A stretch of 64,000 nt of DNA, taken from Bacillota bacterium. Its GTDB lineage: Bacteria > Bacillota > Clostridia > Acetivibrionales > DSM-2933. Both the position numbers and the translations under genes were made by a program. Below are positions 16,960 to 25,637 of the stretch, piece by piece (position 1 is the stretch's first letter; each line of letters opens with the position of its first letter). The notes below the pieces were generated by a model. That model made no database searches and was not told the DNA's origin. It saw only the letters and a list, made by a program, of their open reading frames with translations. The DNA is taken from positions 35,434-99,433 of the forward strand of contig JAEYYB010000142.1 of the NCBI GenBank assembly GCA_023430975.1, given 5' to 3'.

Positions 16960-18048
16960 ATGAAAAGGTTATTCGTTTTCCTATTAATTGCGTATATATT
17001 TATAACCGGAACAATAACTTACGGGAGAGAAGATCAGACTGCAAGCAGCCTGACTTCTCTTTTTAACGAACTGAACTCAGTAAATGGTTCAAGTCAGATT
17101 ATTGTAGTGTCCAATGAAAAAGAGAACCAATCTATAGCTACTGTTGAGGCTTATGAGAAGACATCCGCCGGGTGGATAAAGAGTTTACCTCCTATGAGTG
17201 CTGTAATCGGAAAAAACGGTTTTTCCCTGATGAAGAGGGAAGGCGACCTTAAAGCACCTGCAGGAATATTCCGTATTGGTACAGCATTTGGAATGCCTGA
17301 TACACCTTCTATTACAAGGCTTCCCTACAAAAGTACAACAATAAATGATTACTGGGTAGATGATGTTTCTTCTCCAGATTACAACAAATGGGTAAGGTAT
17401 TCTGGTGACCCGTATGCAAAATGGAAATCTTTTGAGAAACTTAGAATAACCCGGTATAAATATGCATTTGTAATTGAATACAATATGAACCCAATAGTAA
17501 AAGGAAAAGGCAGTGCTATTTTCTTTCATATCTGGAAAGGCTCAAATATCAGTACAAGTGGGTGTACAGCTGTATCTGAGACTAATATACTAAAGCTACT
17601 TGGTTGGCTTAACCCCGATAAAAACCCGATTATTATCCAGGGAACCAAAACCATGATATCAAATATGCTGAAAAGTGCAGGAGATAAAGCACTTTACCCA
17701 ATAAAAGCAATAGCTAATAATAATGAAGTAGCTATGAACGTACCTCCCCGAATTATAAACGGAAGGGTACTTATACCTGTAAGGTCTGTTTTTGAACACC
17801 TGGGTGCTAAAGTAACCTGGGAACAGTCCACAGGCACAATCACTATTTCAAAGGATTCCACCGTAATTAAATTAACTGTGGGAAGTAACATGGCGTTTGC
17901 AGGTACAAATCAAGTGCCCCTTGATGTTCCGGCAACAATTGTATCAGGTCGGACCATGGTTCCTATAAGGTTTATTGCTGAAAACCTGGGCCTAGATGTC
18001 TCATGGGACCAAATCAAAAGGATTGTAATTGTAGCTGGTACAATATAA
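16960..18048 (+). CDS. L,D-transpeptidase (YkuD-like) with copper-amine-oxidase-type stalk domain
   Basis: 362 residues. A signal peptide (about 1-22) is followed by a YkuD/ErfK-like catalytic domain: AVIGKNGFSLMKREGDLKAPAG, a WVDDVSSPDYNKWV segment, and the active-site stretch FFHIWKGSNISTSGCTAV in which His and Cys are the expected catalytic residues. From about 245 to the end is a PF07833-type domain (INGRVLIPVRSVFEHLGAKVTW, then a second copy SGRTMVPIRFIAENLGLDVSW), a cell-surface module common in clostridia. Probable role: peptidoglycan 3-3 cross-linking or protein attachment outside the membrane. Confidence 0.87.
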   Translation: MKRLFVFLLIAYIFITGTITYGREDQTASSLTSLFNELNSVNGSSQIIVVSNEKENQSIATVEAYEKTSAGWIKSLPPMSAVIGKNGFSLMKREGDLKAPAGIFRIGTAFGMPDTPSITRLPYKSTTINDYWVDDVSSPDYNKWVRYSGDPYAKWKSFEKLRITRYKYAFVIEYNMNPIVKGKGSAIFFHIWKGSNISTSGCTAVSETNILKLLGWLNPDKNPIIIQGTKTMISNMLKSAGDKALYPIKAIANNNEVAMNVPPRIINGRVLIPVRSVFEHLGAKVTWEQSTGTITISKDSTVIKLTVGSNMAFAGTNQVPLDVPATIVSGRTMVPIRFIAENLGLDVSWDQIKRIVIVAGTI

Positions 18049-18166
18049 CAACCTGCTTCATTCTATCCGGTTGCATACCTGTCCACACGCCAAGTCCCAC
18101 TACTGTCTTTAACAAGTATAACAAAGAAATATGTATCGGTACATGGATAACATTTAATGCTGTTCT

Positions 18167-19999
18167 CTACTCATCAGGCAATCTTAAAATATATGGCTTG
18201 CTGTTCTCATCATAAAAAACGTTATACTCATTATCGGCAGTTTTCTCAATAGAAACTATTTTCTTACCTATTGCTGCTTTATCAAATATTTCAGGTTTTG
18301 ACGTCCAATCCAGCTTTAGTCTGTAAATACTGCTGTTAAGATAATATGCGTAACCGTTATAGACAGTAATAAATGAGCCATCTATATCAGCCATTTTTAT
18401 GTTTTTAGTAAGTTCAGTATCCAACCTGCATACAGGACGAGGGAAAGCCCCATCATTTGTCCATCCCTCAAAATACAGATACCCTTTGTCATAGCATAAA
18501 TGCCTTCCTCCATTATATTCTGTACTAAAGGTCTTCCTATCGCTTCCATCCTCTCTGATGCTGACAATAACATTGGTCTTAAAGTCCATTACATCTGTCC
18601 CTGCAAACCCCATAAAAACTATCCTGTCACCGGCTGGGAAAATTACAGCAATGCTATTTCTATAGGCTACCAGTTCATCGAGTGTTTCTGTACTACCTTC
18701 ACTATTCTGACGACAAAGCCGTCCAACATGATTATTCAGTGGTATTACACCACCACGGGGAATTTGCTCAATATAATAGGTCCACCCATCTTTATCCCAT
18801 AACTTGTTATCGATTGGCAGAACAGAATTATCCTTATTTGTATCTGTTGCAGTCGTATCAGATTTCAAAGATAGCTTACCTGTATCTTCCTTAATACCGC
18901 TATCGATACTGCCATTTTTCTCAGATTTTATATTTTGACCTTTACCTTTGGTATCATTATGCTGACCGTTAGTCAGCAGTACTGCACCAATAACAATAAG
19001 AATTATTGTGCCTGCAATACCAATAAAAAGTCCGGATTTTTTAAATCGCATTATCCCTTTGATCCTGCTCTTTATGCTGCTTTCTCCAAACGCCAGTAAT
19101 CCGCCGTTTAAACTTGTATTCTTCTTAACTGCAAGCTTTATTAGTGACGAGGCATATCCGCCTCTAATATCAGTATCAAATACCGAAAGAACCTTCTCAT
19201 CACATGACATTTCCATATCCTTTTGAGATAATATAAAGCTAAACCATATTATAGGATTAAACCAATGCAGGCATAAAGCTAAAACAGATAAGGGCTTAAG
19301 TATATAGTCAAATCTTTTAATATGAACAAGTTCATGTGTGATAAAATACCTAAGTTCCAGCTCAGTGCTGTTTTCTGTAATATTTAAAGGCAGTATGACC
19401 CGTGGTTTGATCAGTCCGCATACAATAGGCGTATGTATTCTATCTGAGGTATAAATCTGGACTTTCCGGTTCAATTTTATCTTTTGCCTGCACTGGGAAA
19501 CCAAATTGTCGTTTTTATAAAGAACTGCCTCGTTGAGTCTTGATGATGCACGTAAATATGCAAATATACTAAAGGTAAATAAACCCGATGCACCAAAAAG
19601 CCATACCATTGACAAAATAAATATCTGTACCTGTATCGGATCAACCGATGCTTCAGGTTTTGGAGAAGGTAAAGAGCTGTTGATGCTATTTAAAAAACTA
19701 CTACCAGGCCTTTCCATTGATAGGCTCCCGTGTGCCGTATCAGGTAAAACATTATTTGTTTTATCATCATACTGACTTTGAGAAACTGTTTCTGACAAAG
19801 GTATTGTATTAAAAATGCTGAACATGGTTGGAATAGAAAAAGGGATTAGAAGCCTTATGAGTACTATTACCCATAAGGTATAGCTAAAGATTTTTGGAAA
19901 ACGGCTGCTAAGGACCCATCTTAATAGTGCTATAAAAACAGCAGTAATTGAAGCTGTAATACTCATATTAATAAACAAATTAAAAGTATCTTCAAGCAT
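18167..19999 (-). CDS. BlaR1-family M56 metallopeptidase sensor with unusual C-terminal domain
   Basis: 610 residues. The N-terminal half is an M56 membrane peptidase: about four membrane segments, zinc motif HELVH (about 220) and a downstream EMSCDEKV glutamate site, plus a further membrane segment near 330. In classic BlaR1/MecR1 the extracellular end is a penicillin-binding domain. Here residues about 345-610 are a low-complexity linker and a beta-rich region with repeated short blades (AYYLNSSIYRLKLD, GYLYFEGWTNDG), resembling DUF5050-type half-propellers. It probably senses a signal outside and cleaves the co-encoded BlaI repressor. It follows blaI by 2 bases. Confidence 0.88.
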   Translation of the reverse strand: MLEDTFNLFINMSITASITAVFIALLRWVLSSRFPKIFSYTLWVIVLIRLLIPFSIPTMFSIFNTIPLSETVSQSQYDDKTNNVLPDTAHGSLSMERPGSSFLNSINSSLPSPKPEASVDPIQVQIFILSMVWLFGASGLFTFSIFAYLRASSRLNEAVLYKNDNLVSQCRQKIKLNRKVQIYTSDRIHTPIVCGLIKPRVILPLNITENSTELELRYFITHELVHIKRFDYILKPLSVLALCLHWFNPIIWFSFILSQKDMEMSCDEKVLSVFDTDIRGGYASSLIKLAVKKNTSLNGGLLAFGESSIKSRIKGIMRFKKSGLFIGIAGTIILIVIGAVLLTNGQHNDTKGKGQNIKSEKNGSIDSGIKEDTGKLSLKSDTTATDTNKDNSVLPIDNKLWDKDGWTYYIEQIPRGGVIPLNNHVGRLCRQNSEGSTETLDELVAYRNSIAVIFPAGDRIVFMGFAGTDVMDFKTNVIVSIREDGSDRKTFSTEYNGGRHLCYDKGYLYFEGWTNDGAFPRPVCRLDTELTKNIKMADIDGSFITVYNGYAYYLNSSIYRLKLDWTSKPEIFDKAAIGKKIVSIEKTADNEYNVFYDENSKPYILRLPDE

Positions 20000-20001
20000 G
20001 C

Positions 20002-20370
20002 CTATTCCTCCTTATCCCCATATTTCTCAATTATCTTCTTTAGTTCCTCAACTTCATCCTTACTTAATTTTTCCTTCTGTAGAAAGGCCGTAAAGAAAAG
20101 CTTTAAAGATCCATCATAGACCTTGCCTAAATGCTCTTCTGTTTCTGCACGCATAACCTGTTCCTGGCTTATCAATGCATATACTATAGAATTTTCATTC
20201 TTTATTGCACCACGTTCACACAACCTGCGAATAACAGTATAGGTAGTGGATTTCTTCCAGCCAAGCTCCTGGTTTGCAAGTTTAACCAGTTCTGTACCGG
20301 ATATGGGTGAATGCTCCCATATGATATTCATAAATTTATATTCTGCATCAAATATTTTAATTATCTCCAT
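20002..20370 (-). CDS. BlaI/MecI/CopY-family repressor
   Basis: 122 residues with the winged helix (ELVKLANQELGWKKSTTYTVIRRLCERG, in words residues about 24-51) and a C-terminal dimerisation helix region (SKDEVEELKKIIEKY). AGGGGGAG precedes the ATG. Such repressors are inactivated by cleavage by the partner M56 peptidase encoded immediately downstream. The palindrome at 20410-20425 is the likely operator. Confidence 0.93.
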   Translation of the reverse strand: MEIIKIFDAEYKFMNIIWEHSPISGTELVKLANQELGWKKSTTYTVIRRLCERGAIKNENSIVYALISQEQVMRAETEEHLGKVYDGSLKLFFTAFLQKEKLSKDEVEELKKIIEKYGDKEE

Positions 20371-20409
20371 ATACTCCCCCTGAAGTCTAATGCATTAAAC
20401 CTATAATTA

Positions 20410-20425
20410 GTTTAACGCGTTAAAC
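20410..20425. promoter_or_regulatory. Probable BlaI operator GTTTAACGCGTTAAAC
   Basis: A perfect 16-bp palindrome 40 bp upstream of the BlaI-family start codon. A related half (ATGCATTAAACC) lies at 20390-20401. It differs from the TACA/TGTA core of staphylococcal bla/mec operators, so the repressor probably has its own specificity. Confidence 0.65.
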
Positions 20426-20559
20426 CAACTATGTCAATATTCATAAAATGGACCCATTTATAGCAACATTATCCTATTAGGGCAATTTGTTAGTGATTTT
20501 CAAAAAAATATGTTAATATTATTATATATCAAACTTGATTCTTGAAAGGAGTGAGCGAC

Positions 20560-20601
20560 ATGAAACGTCGATTGATACAAATTAAGGTGATTCTTAATTA
20601 G
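20560..20601 (+). CDS. Candidate 13-residue leader peptide
   Basis: AAAGGAG sits 9 bases before an ATG that opens MKRRLIQIKVILN then stop. The last codons lie in a small inverted repeat (AATTAAG-GTGATT-CTTAATT). The kinase gene starts 150 bp downstream. Either a translated leader or the surviving start of a lost gene; nothing beyond the strong site and position supports either. Confidence 0.3.
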   Translation: MKRRLIQIKVILN

Positions 20602-20750
20602 ATTGAAACAGTAAAAACAACTCCCAGTTAAAAGTGTTAAAGCTAATGGAAACAACAGGGCAGATTCACTGATGTTATTTTACTGTTTCAAAAGATAGTT
20701 TAAAGTCATATTGATTTTAAAAACCAAAATATTTGAAAGAGGAGAATAAC

Positions 20751-21737
20751 ATGTTGAAACTAAAATATCTTTTTGATAATAGAGATCTATGCAAAATGAT
20801 ACTGGAAAATTGGGATTATGATCCCTCTTCGTTGGATTTGCTTGACTATTATAGAATTTCATCAAATGCCGTTTACCCATTCAAGTATGATGAAAAGGTC
20901 AGGATTTTGAGGTTTTCACCATGCAGCGAGAAGGATAAAAGCAACATAATTGGTGAACTGGAGTTTATCCGCTATCTGGATTCTAAAGGGTATCCCGCAC
21001 TACATACTATAAAATCAAAAGATAATAAGGAGCTCCTGGAAGTACATACACCTTGGGGTGACTATTTCGCAGTTGTATTTGACAGGGTTGCCGGAATTCA
21101 ATTGGACGAAGCGGATTATAACTTTGATATTTGCAGAAAACACGGGAGATATCTTGGCAGATTGCATAAGCTGTCGTCAGAATACAAACCCCTTAAACCA
21201 ATGAGGCATTCATATGAAGATGTTCTTACATGGGCGGAGAGAGAATTATTAATTTTTAATAATGAGGATCTGGCTTTAAAGGAAGTAAAGCTGTTAAAAG
21301 AATTCTTTTCAAGCTTACATAAGGATGATCGGTGCTTTGGATTAGTTCATTATGATTTTGAATTGGATAATATCTTTTATGACGAGGCTTTTGATACATT
21401 AAATGTTATTGACTTTGATGATGCAATGTATCATTGGTACGTAATGGATGTTTGCCAGGCATTAGACAGCGTAATGAACGATGGGTACTGTGCGGATTTT
21501 TCCTCAATGAAAGACTGCTTTATTGAGGGATACAGAGAAGAATTTGATATTTCTGATGATATGCTGTCATACATGCCTATATTCAGGAGGTTTGCAAACC
21601 TCTATGGCTATGTACGAATTTTGATATCTTCGGCAGAGGTTTGGGATAACGAGCCATCGTGGCTGGTCGAACTGAGAAATGACCTGGCCTTAATAAAAAA
21701 CCAACGCTCAAAGCAATTTGGTAATTCAATATTATAA
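20751..21737 (+). CDS. Aminoglycoside-phosphotransferase-like kinase (APH family)
   Basis: 328 residues from the ATG at 20751, with AGAGGAG 8 bases upstream. Catalytic motifs of the APH/choline-kinase fold are present: VHYDFELDNI (HxDxxxxN catalytic loop, about 205-214) and NVIDFDDA (metal-binding Asp, about 224-231). An ATP lobe precedes it (ILRFSPCSEKDKSNIIGELEF). Substrate not recognisable; resistance enzymes, homoserine kinase II-like and spore-coat kinases share this fold. Followed 25 bases later by a membrane protein, probably one operon. Confidence 0.85.
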   Translation: MLKLKYLFDNRDLCKMILENWDYDPSSLDLLDYYRISSNAVYPFKYDEKVRILRFSPCSEKDKSNIIGELEFIRYLDSKGYPALHTIKSKDNKELLEVHTPWGDYFAVVFDRVAGIQLDEADYNFDICRKHGRYLGRLHKLSSEYKPLKPMRHSYEDVLTWAERELLIFNNEDLALKEVKLLKEFFSSLHKDDRCFGLVHYDFELDNIFYDEAFDTLNVIDFDDAMYHWYVMDVCQALDSVMNDGYCADFSSMKDCFIEGYREEFDISDDMLSYMPIFRRFANLYGYVRILISSAEVWDNEPSWLVELRNDLALIKNQRSKQFGNSIL

Positions 21738-21761
21738 AAAGCAAAATTTGGAGGCCTTAGA

Positions 21762-22358
21762 ATGAATACTGACGTAATTAGACCAGGAAAAATTTTTTAC
21801 TTAGTTTCAGGTGCAGTTTTTGTTATTGGAATCATCCTATTTGTGGTTTTACTTTTAACCGGTATTACTTCAACGGTAAATCGATTGGATAACCGCATTG
21901 TAGTTCCTGGAACGCAGACTATTGAGTTAAAGGAAACAGGCAAGTACAGTATATATTTTGAGTACAGAAGTGTTTTGGATGGAAAAGTATATGAAACAGA
22001 AAGTATAGTCGGGCTGATGTGTTCTTTAAAAAACACTGAAACAGGCGAATCCATCAACCTTTCCAATTCAATAGTCAATTCAAACTACTCAATATCCGGG
22101 CGTCAGGGTAAAAGCATATTCGATTTCGATATTGACAAACCCGGAAAATATGAGTTTAAAGCCTGGTATAAATCCGAGAGAGGTGAGGAGGCTGTTCTGG
22201 CAATTGGAAAAGGATTTAGCGGATCATTATTCCGCACAATACTGCTTTGCATAGGTGTTCTTATCATAAGTTTAGGAGCATCGGTTACCATATTTGTAGT
22301 CACATTGGTTAGAAGGAATAGGGCAAAAAAATCTATCCAGATGAATAATTTATTGTAA
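21762..22358 (+). CDS. Membrane protein with two membrane segments
   Basis: 198 residues with GGAGG 8 bases before the ATG. Hydrophobic segments at about 13-34 and 158-183 flank a beta-rich extracytoplasmic domain (residues about 40-155). The C terminus is Arg/Lys-rich (RRNRAKKS) and probably cytoplasmic. No family recognised. The terminator at 22390 closes the unit with the upstream kinase gene. Confidence 0.75.
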   Translation: MNTDVIRPGKIFYLVSGAVFVIGIILFVVLLLTGITSTVNRLDNRIVVPGTQTIELKETGKYSIYFEYRSVLDGKVYETESIVGLMCSLKNTETGESINLSNSIVNSNYSISGRQGKSIFDFDIDKPGKYEFKAWYKSERGEEAVLAIGKGFSGSLFRTILLCIGVLIISLGASVTIFVVTLVRRNRAKKSIQMNNLL

Positions 22359-22389
22359 TGCCATATCAATAAAAACCAAAAATGTTTAA

Positions 22390-22447
22390 AAATAGATTTG
22401 CGTTGCAGACAGGTAAATATTGCTGCTGACGCCAATCTATTTTTTTG
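22390..22447 (+). terminator. Rho-independent terminator
   Basis: AAATAGATT-GCGT pairs with ACGC-AATCTATTT across an approximately 25-base apical region, followed by a run of T (22441-22446). Confidence 0.8.
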
Positions 22448-22586
22448 TAACTCAATCAATCATATATCATATAATAATGTGAGAATGGTTATTTTACAGG
22501 TATAATATGGTAGTTATTGCAAGTACCTAGTGCTGCATACAACATATTTCTTAGACATATACTACACATGAAGGGATGTGAAGTTG

Positions 22587-23534
22587 ATGCAGTTTCTCAG
22601 TATTGGAGTTAACAAAGATACAGAAGATGTAATTGAAGGAATAAAAAACGAGCTGGAAAAAAATAAAACAAACCATTTTAAGTACTCCATTCAAAACGAA
22701 GTTAATTCCAATGGCTCAAATTATATAGTTTGTAGTTATAATAGCGATAGAAATGCAGATAATGCGGATAACCCGGATACCATTAAGAAAACCCTTGTTT
22801 TAAACATTTCAAATGCACTGGCGGATTATATAATAAAAAAATATGAAGAGAAATTAATAATTAGAACAATCACAAGCAATTATTGTTATTTCAATTCTGT
22901 TGAAAAGAAAGAAATATTAGTATTGGCAAAAAAAATAATTAAATCTGACGATAAGAATCTATTAAGCAGCTTATTTCATCTAAGAAGGCATAATCTTATA
23001 GTTAAAAAGCTTCTGGATTACTTTGACAACTCCAACAGCATCATACTAGACGGCTTTGTTAATTTCAGGCTTAAGGACTATATAAAAGATCTGGAGGAAG
23101 TTGTTGATAAGGCTGTAGACGACTATCTTATGGTTCGTGAATATAATGAGTTTATACGGCTTTTGAGGTATTTCGTAGATATTCAGAATCCTAAGTTCAA
23201 CCTGATTCATGTGGTTACGAGCTTTGATAACAAATATATGCTGCTGGATGAAACCAAAAGAGAAATAACCAATGAATGCATACGTGAATTTGTAAATGAG
23301 ATCTCGATGGGTGAAATAAATTATGACGATTTGCTTGTCAGCTCACTTATTACACTGGCACCAAGGAAAATAGTATTACATGGTACCAGGCATTTTAAAA
23401 ATAAAGAACTCTTAGAAACAATAAAAAATGTTTTTTATGGAAAAGTCACTATATGCAGCGAATGCGAAATTTGCGAAGTAAATATGGCAAAATCCAACAA
23501 TAAAAGCGGGACTATAAACATTGAAAATAAATAA
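22587..23534 (+). CDS. ytxC: YtxC-like sporulation protein
   Basis: 315 residues from the ATG at 22587 (AAGGG 11 bases upstream); a GTG three codons earlier is too close to that site. The C-terminal half fits the YtxC family: FIRLLRYFVDIQNPKFNLIHVV, the DDLLVSSLITLAPRKIVLHG stretch, and a closing VTICSECEIC Cys motif. YtxC is conserved in spore formers and its biochemical role is unknown. Monocistronic by spacing; a probable small-RNA unit follows. Confidence 0.8.
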   Translation: MQFLSIGVNKDTEDVIEGIKNELEKNKTNHFKYSIQNEVNSNGSNYIVCSYNSDRNADNADNPDTIKKTLVLNISNALADYIIKKYEEKLIIRTITSNYCYFNSVEKKEILVLAKKIIKSDDKNLLSSLFHLRRHNLIVKKLLDYFDNSNSIILDGFVNFRLKDYIKDLEEVVDKAVDDYLMVREYNEFIRLLRYFVDIQNPKFNLIHVVTSFDNKYMLLDETKREITNECIREFVNEISMGEINYDDLLVSSLITLAPRKIVLHGTRHFKNKELLETIKNVFYGKVTICSECEICEVNMAKSNNKSGTINIENK

Positions 23535-23579
23535 AAGACAAAAAGACAAAAATTTCATCATTTATTTTATATATATATA

Positions 23580-23607
23580 TTGACAAGTTAAAATCTAATG
23601 ATACAAT
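23580..23607 (+). promoter_or_regulatory. Sigma-A promoter TTGACA-N16-TACAAT
   Basis: Consensus -35 at 23580-23585 and a near-consensus -10 at 23602-23607, 46 bp after ytxC. The next large gene starts 350 bp downstream, beyond a terminator, so the promoter probably drives a short RNA. Confidence 0.65.
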
Positions 23608-23613
23608 ATATTG

Positions 23614-23782
23614 TGTAATGTTATTTAATTAGAAAACATTGCACATTATTCCAGCTTTATATTTATTTTTATAGATTTTGTACAAAAGATAATATTTTGG
23701 AATTACAAAGGACGAAGTTGTTAAAATAACAAATGAAGAATTATCCGGGGGAAGAAAAGAGAGTTGGTACTCTCTTTTTCCC
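23614..23782 (+). ncRNA. Candidate small RNA, about 170 nt
   Basis: Bounded by the TTGACA/TACAAT promoter and the AAAAGAGAG-TTGGTA-CTCTCTTTTT terminator. The 5' part can form a 10-bp stem (GTGTAATGTT with AACATTGCAC). I do not recognise a known RNA family. A 28-codon frame from an ATG at 23734 has no good ribosome site and reads through the terminator stem, so it is probably not a gene. Confidence 0.45.
23753..23780 (+). terminator. Rho-independent terminator
   Basis: GAAAAGAGAG, a 6-base loop, CTCTCTTTTTC: a 9- to 10-bp stem ending in a T run. Confidence 0.75.
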
Positions 23783-23955
23783 ATTTATAGAGATTTTTTT
23801 ATTCCCTAATGATTTTTAGCATGAAATATTATATAATAGCAATATTATAATTGGTAATAACCTAAAGTTTGTAATAGATTGATTTATCACTTTTAATATA
23901 TTGCTTTTATTTTTAATACTTTTTTATTTTAATACTTATTAATAGGAGGATACCT

Positions 23956-24687
23956 ATGAGTATAGGTATAGAAGCAGCACGTCAAAAACTGATTACAAGT
24001 TATGGAGTTGACGTGGACAAATATTCCAGTGATGAAATAGTAGATGAGCTTTCAGAGAAGCTTGAAGGAGTCCTGTCTTTTAGCTTTACGGCGATACTTC
24101 CAATAGTAATAACCGGTATAATTTCCCTTGTATTTACTGTCGCATTATGGATAAACCATAATTCTCCAATTTTCTGCATACTATTTTTTATTTTTTCAAT
24201 CCCGATTTTCTTTCTTGGTGCAGGAGCATTGGGGCTTTCAAAAGCAACAAATGATTTATATACCGGAATAAGCTTTATATTGGGCTTTGCAGCTAATATT
24301 ACAAATGATATTCGCAAAGGAATAAGCAACGCAGGTAATACCAATTCAGAAGATTTATCAATCCTTGTGCTGTATGGAATTGTTTTCCCAATTGTAAAAA
24401 AAATTATTAGAAAGAGTTTTTTAGGCGGAATACTTTATTTTATTATCGAGAAAGCTGTAAATAGGGGTTCCCAGTCAATTGCAAACGATAACACATTGGA
24501 AGCACCTGGTGCTAATACATCAAGCGGCAATGCAAATAGCTTATTTACCATTACCGATAGGGTAAAAAATGTTTCAAAGCTTGCACTTAAATCCACTATT
24601 GGATTTCTTAAGGTATTAGGCATTGTATTTATTGTGATAGGCTTAGTTCTTATTGGTTTGCTGTTTTTGGTGAATTACATATTATAG
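23956..24687 (+). CDS. Multi-pass membrane protein of unknown function
   Basis: 243 residues with AGGAGG 9 bases before the ATG. A short soluble N terminus (SIGIEAARQKLITSYGVDVD) is followed by hydrophobic segments at about 45-65, 70-95, about 150-165 and 217-240, with a polar Asn/Ser-rich loop (about 175-195). No family recognised. It is followed 93 bases later by the P-loop/Asp23 gene. Confidence 0.75.
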   Translation: MSIGIEAARQKLITSYGVDVDKYSSDEIVDELSEKLEGVLSFSFTAILPIVITGIISLVFTVALWINHNSPIFCILFFIFSIPIFFLGAGALGLSKATNDLYTGISFILGFAANITNDIRKGISNAGNTNSEDLSILVLYGIVFPIVKKIIRKSFLGGILYFIIEKAVNRGSQSIANDNTLEAPGANTSSGNANSLFTITDRVKNVSKLALKSTIGFLKVLGIVFIVIGLVLIGLLFLVNYIL

Positions 24688-24780
24688 CAATGTAAATTTC
24701 ATAACATTTGTGATATACTTAAGGCATTTCAAAAAATACATTATTAGAATACTTTATGCAGGAATGTTCGGAGGTACAAG

Positions 24781-25626
24781 TTGAGAGTTGTAGGTTTTAT
24801 TGGGCCAAGCGGTACAGGAAAAAGCCACAGGGCAACCTGGGTTGCTAAGGAGCGTGGCATTGATTTTATTATAGATGATGGTATTTTAATCCGTGGTAAC
24901 CGAATTGTTGCAGGCCGTTCTGCAAAGAGAGAAGCTACAAAGATAGCTTCCGTCAAGTGTGCCCTTTTTCAGAGTGCTGATCACGCTTTTGATGTAAAAC
25001 GTGCAATAGAGCTATACAAGCCTTCAGCAATGCTTATTTTGGGAACATCCGAAGGGATGGTAGAAAAAATAGCAAGCAGGCTTGAGGTAGGTCCCATTAA
25101 TGAGAAGGTTTTTATAACTGATGTAGCCAGCGAATTCGAAATAAATCAGGCCAGATCAACAAGAATGCAGCAGGGAAAGCATGTTATTCCCGTTCCAACC
25201 TTTGAGATAAAGAAGGACTTTTCAGGTTATTTTCTTGATCCGCTGCAGATTTTCAAAAGAAAAGGTAAGGGCAGCTATCAGCTTGTAGGCGAAAAATCCG
25301 TTGTTCGCCCTACCTTCAGCTATCTTGGAAAATATACCATATCAGATTATACAATTTATCAGATAATTGAGCATGTAGTATCAAATATAGAGGGAGTCAG
25401 CAGAATTTCAAGATTCCGTGCAGAAAACCATCCAGACGGTATATATATAGAAATGGACCTTATACTCATTTATGGGTACATTATAAGGCCGCTTTTGAGA
25501 AAGGTTCAACAAGATGTCAGTGAAGAAGTTGAAAAACTCACAGCACTAAATATAAAGGCTCTTAACCTTGTAGCCAAGAGCCTTGTCGTTGATCCGCAAA
25601 AAGTAAAATCCAAAATGGAGAAGTAA
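24781..25626 (+). CDS. P-loop ATPase fused to an Asp23/Gls24-like domain
   Basis: 281 residues from a TTG start with CGGAGG 6 bases upstream. The N terminus is a P-loop NTPase: GFIGPSGTGKSHRA (Walker A, about 5-18), then FIIDDGILIRG (Walker B-like) and a long Rossmann-like part ending near residue 150. From about 180 to 275 the sequence fits the Asp23/Gls24 fold (YTISDYTIYQIIEHVVSNIEGV, then VQQDVSEEVEKLTALNIKALNLVAK), a module of envelope-stress proteins. Likely an ATP-dependent partner of an Asp23-type cell-envelope process. Substrate unknown. Confidence 0.85.
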   Translation: MRVVGFIGPSGTGKSHRATWVAKERGIDFIIDDGILIRGNRIVAGRSAKREATKIASVKCALFQSADHAFDVKRAIELYKPSAMLILGTSEGMVEKIASRLEVGPINEKVFITDVASEFEINQARSTRMQQGKHVIPVPTFEIKKDFSGYFLDPLQIFKRKGKGSYQLVGEKSVVRPTFSYLGKYTISDYTIYQIIEHVVSNIEGVSRISRFRAENHPDGIYIEMDLILIYGYIIRPLLRKVQQDVSEEVEKLTALNIKALNLVAKSLVVDPQKVKSKMEK

Positions 25627-25637
25627 TTTCATAGACA

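Larger units (their letters stand above)
23535..23955. other. Intergenic region holding a probable small transcript
   Basis: 421 bp between ytxC and the next gene. It contains a strong promoter (23580-23607), a 5' hairpin-capable segment (GTGTAATGTT with AACATTGCAC), a terminator (23753-23780) and then about 170 bp of very AT-rich DNA leading to the AGGAGG site of the 23956 gene. Confidence 0.5.

Noticed and set aside
23734..23820. 28-codon frame inside the candidate small RNA
   Set aside because: No ribosome binding site, and it runs through a terminator stem and T run.
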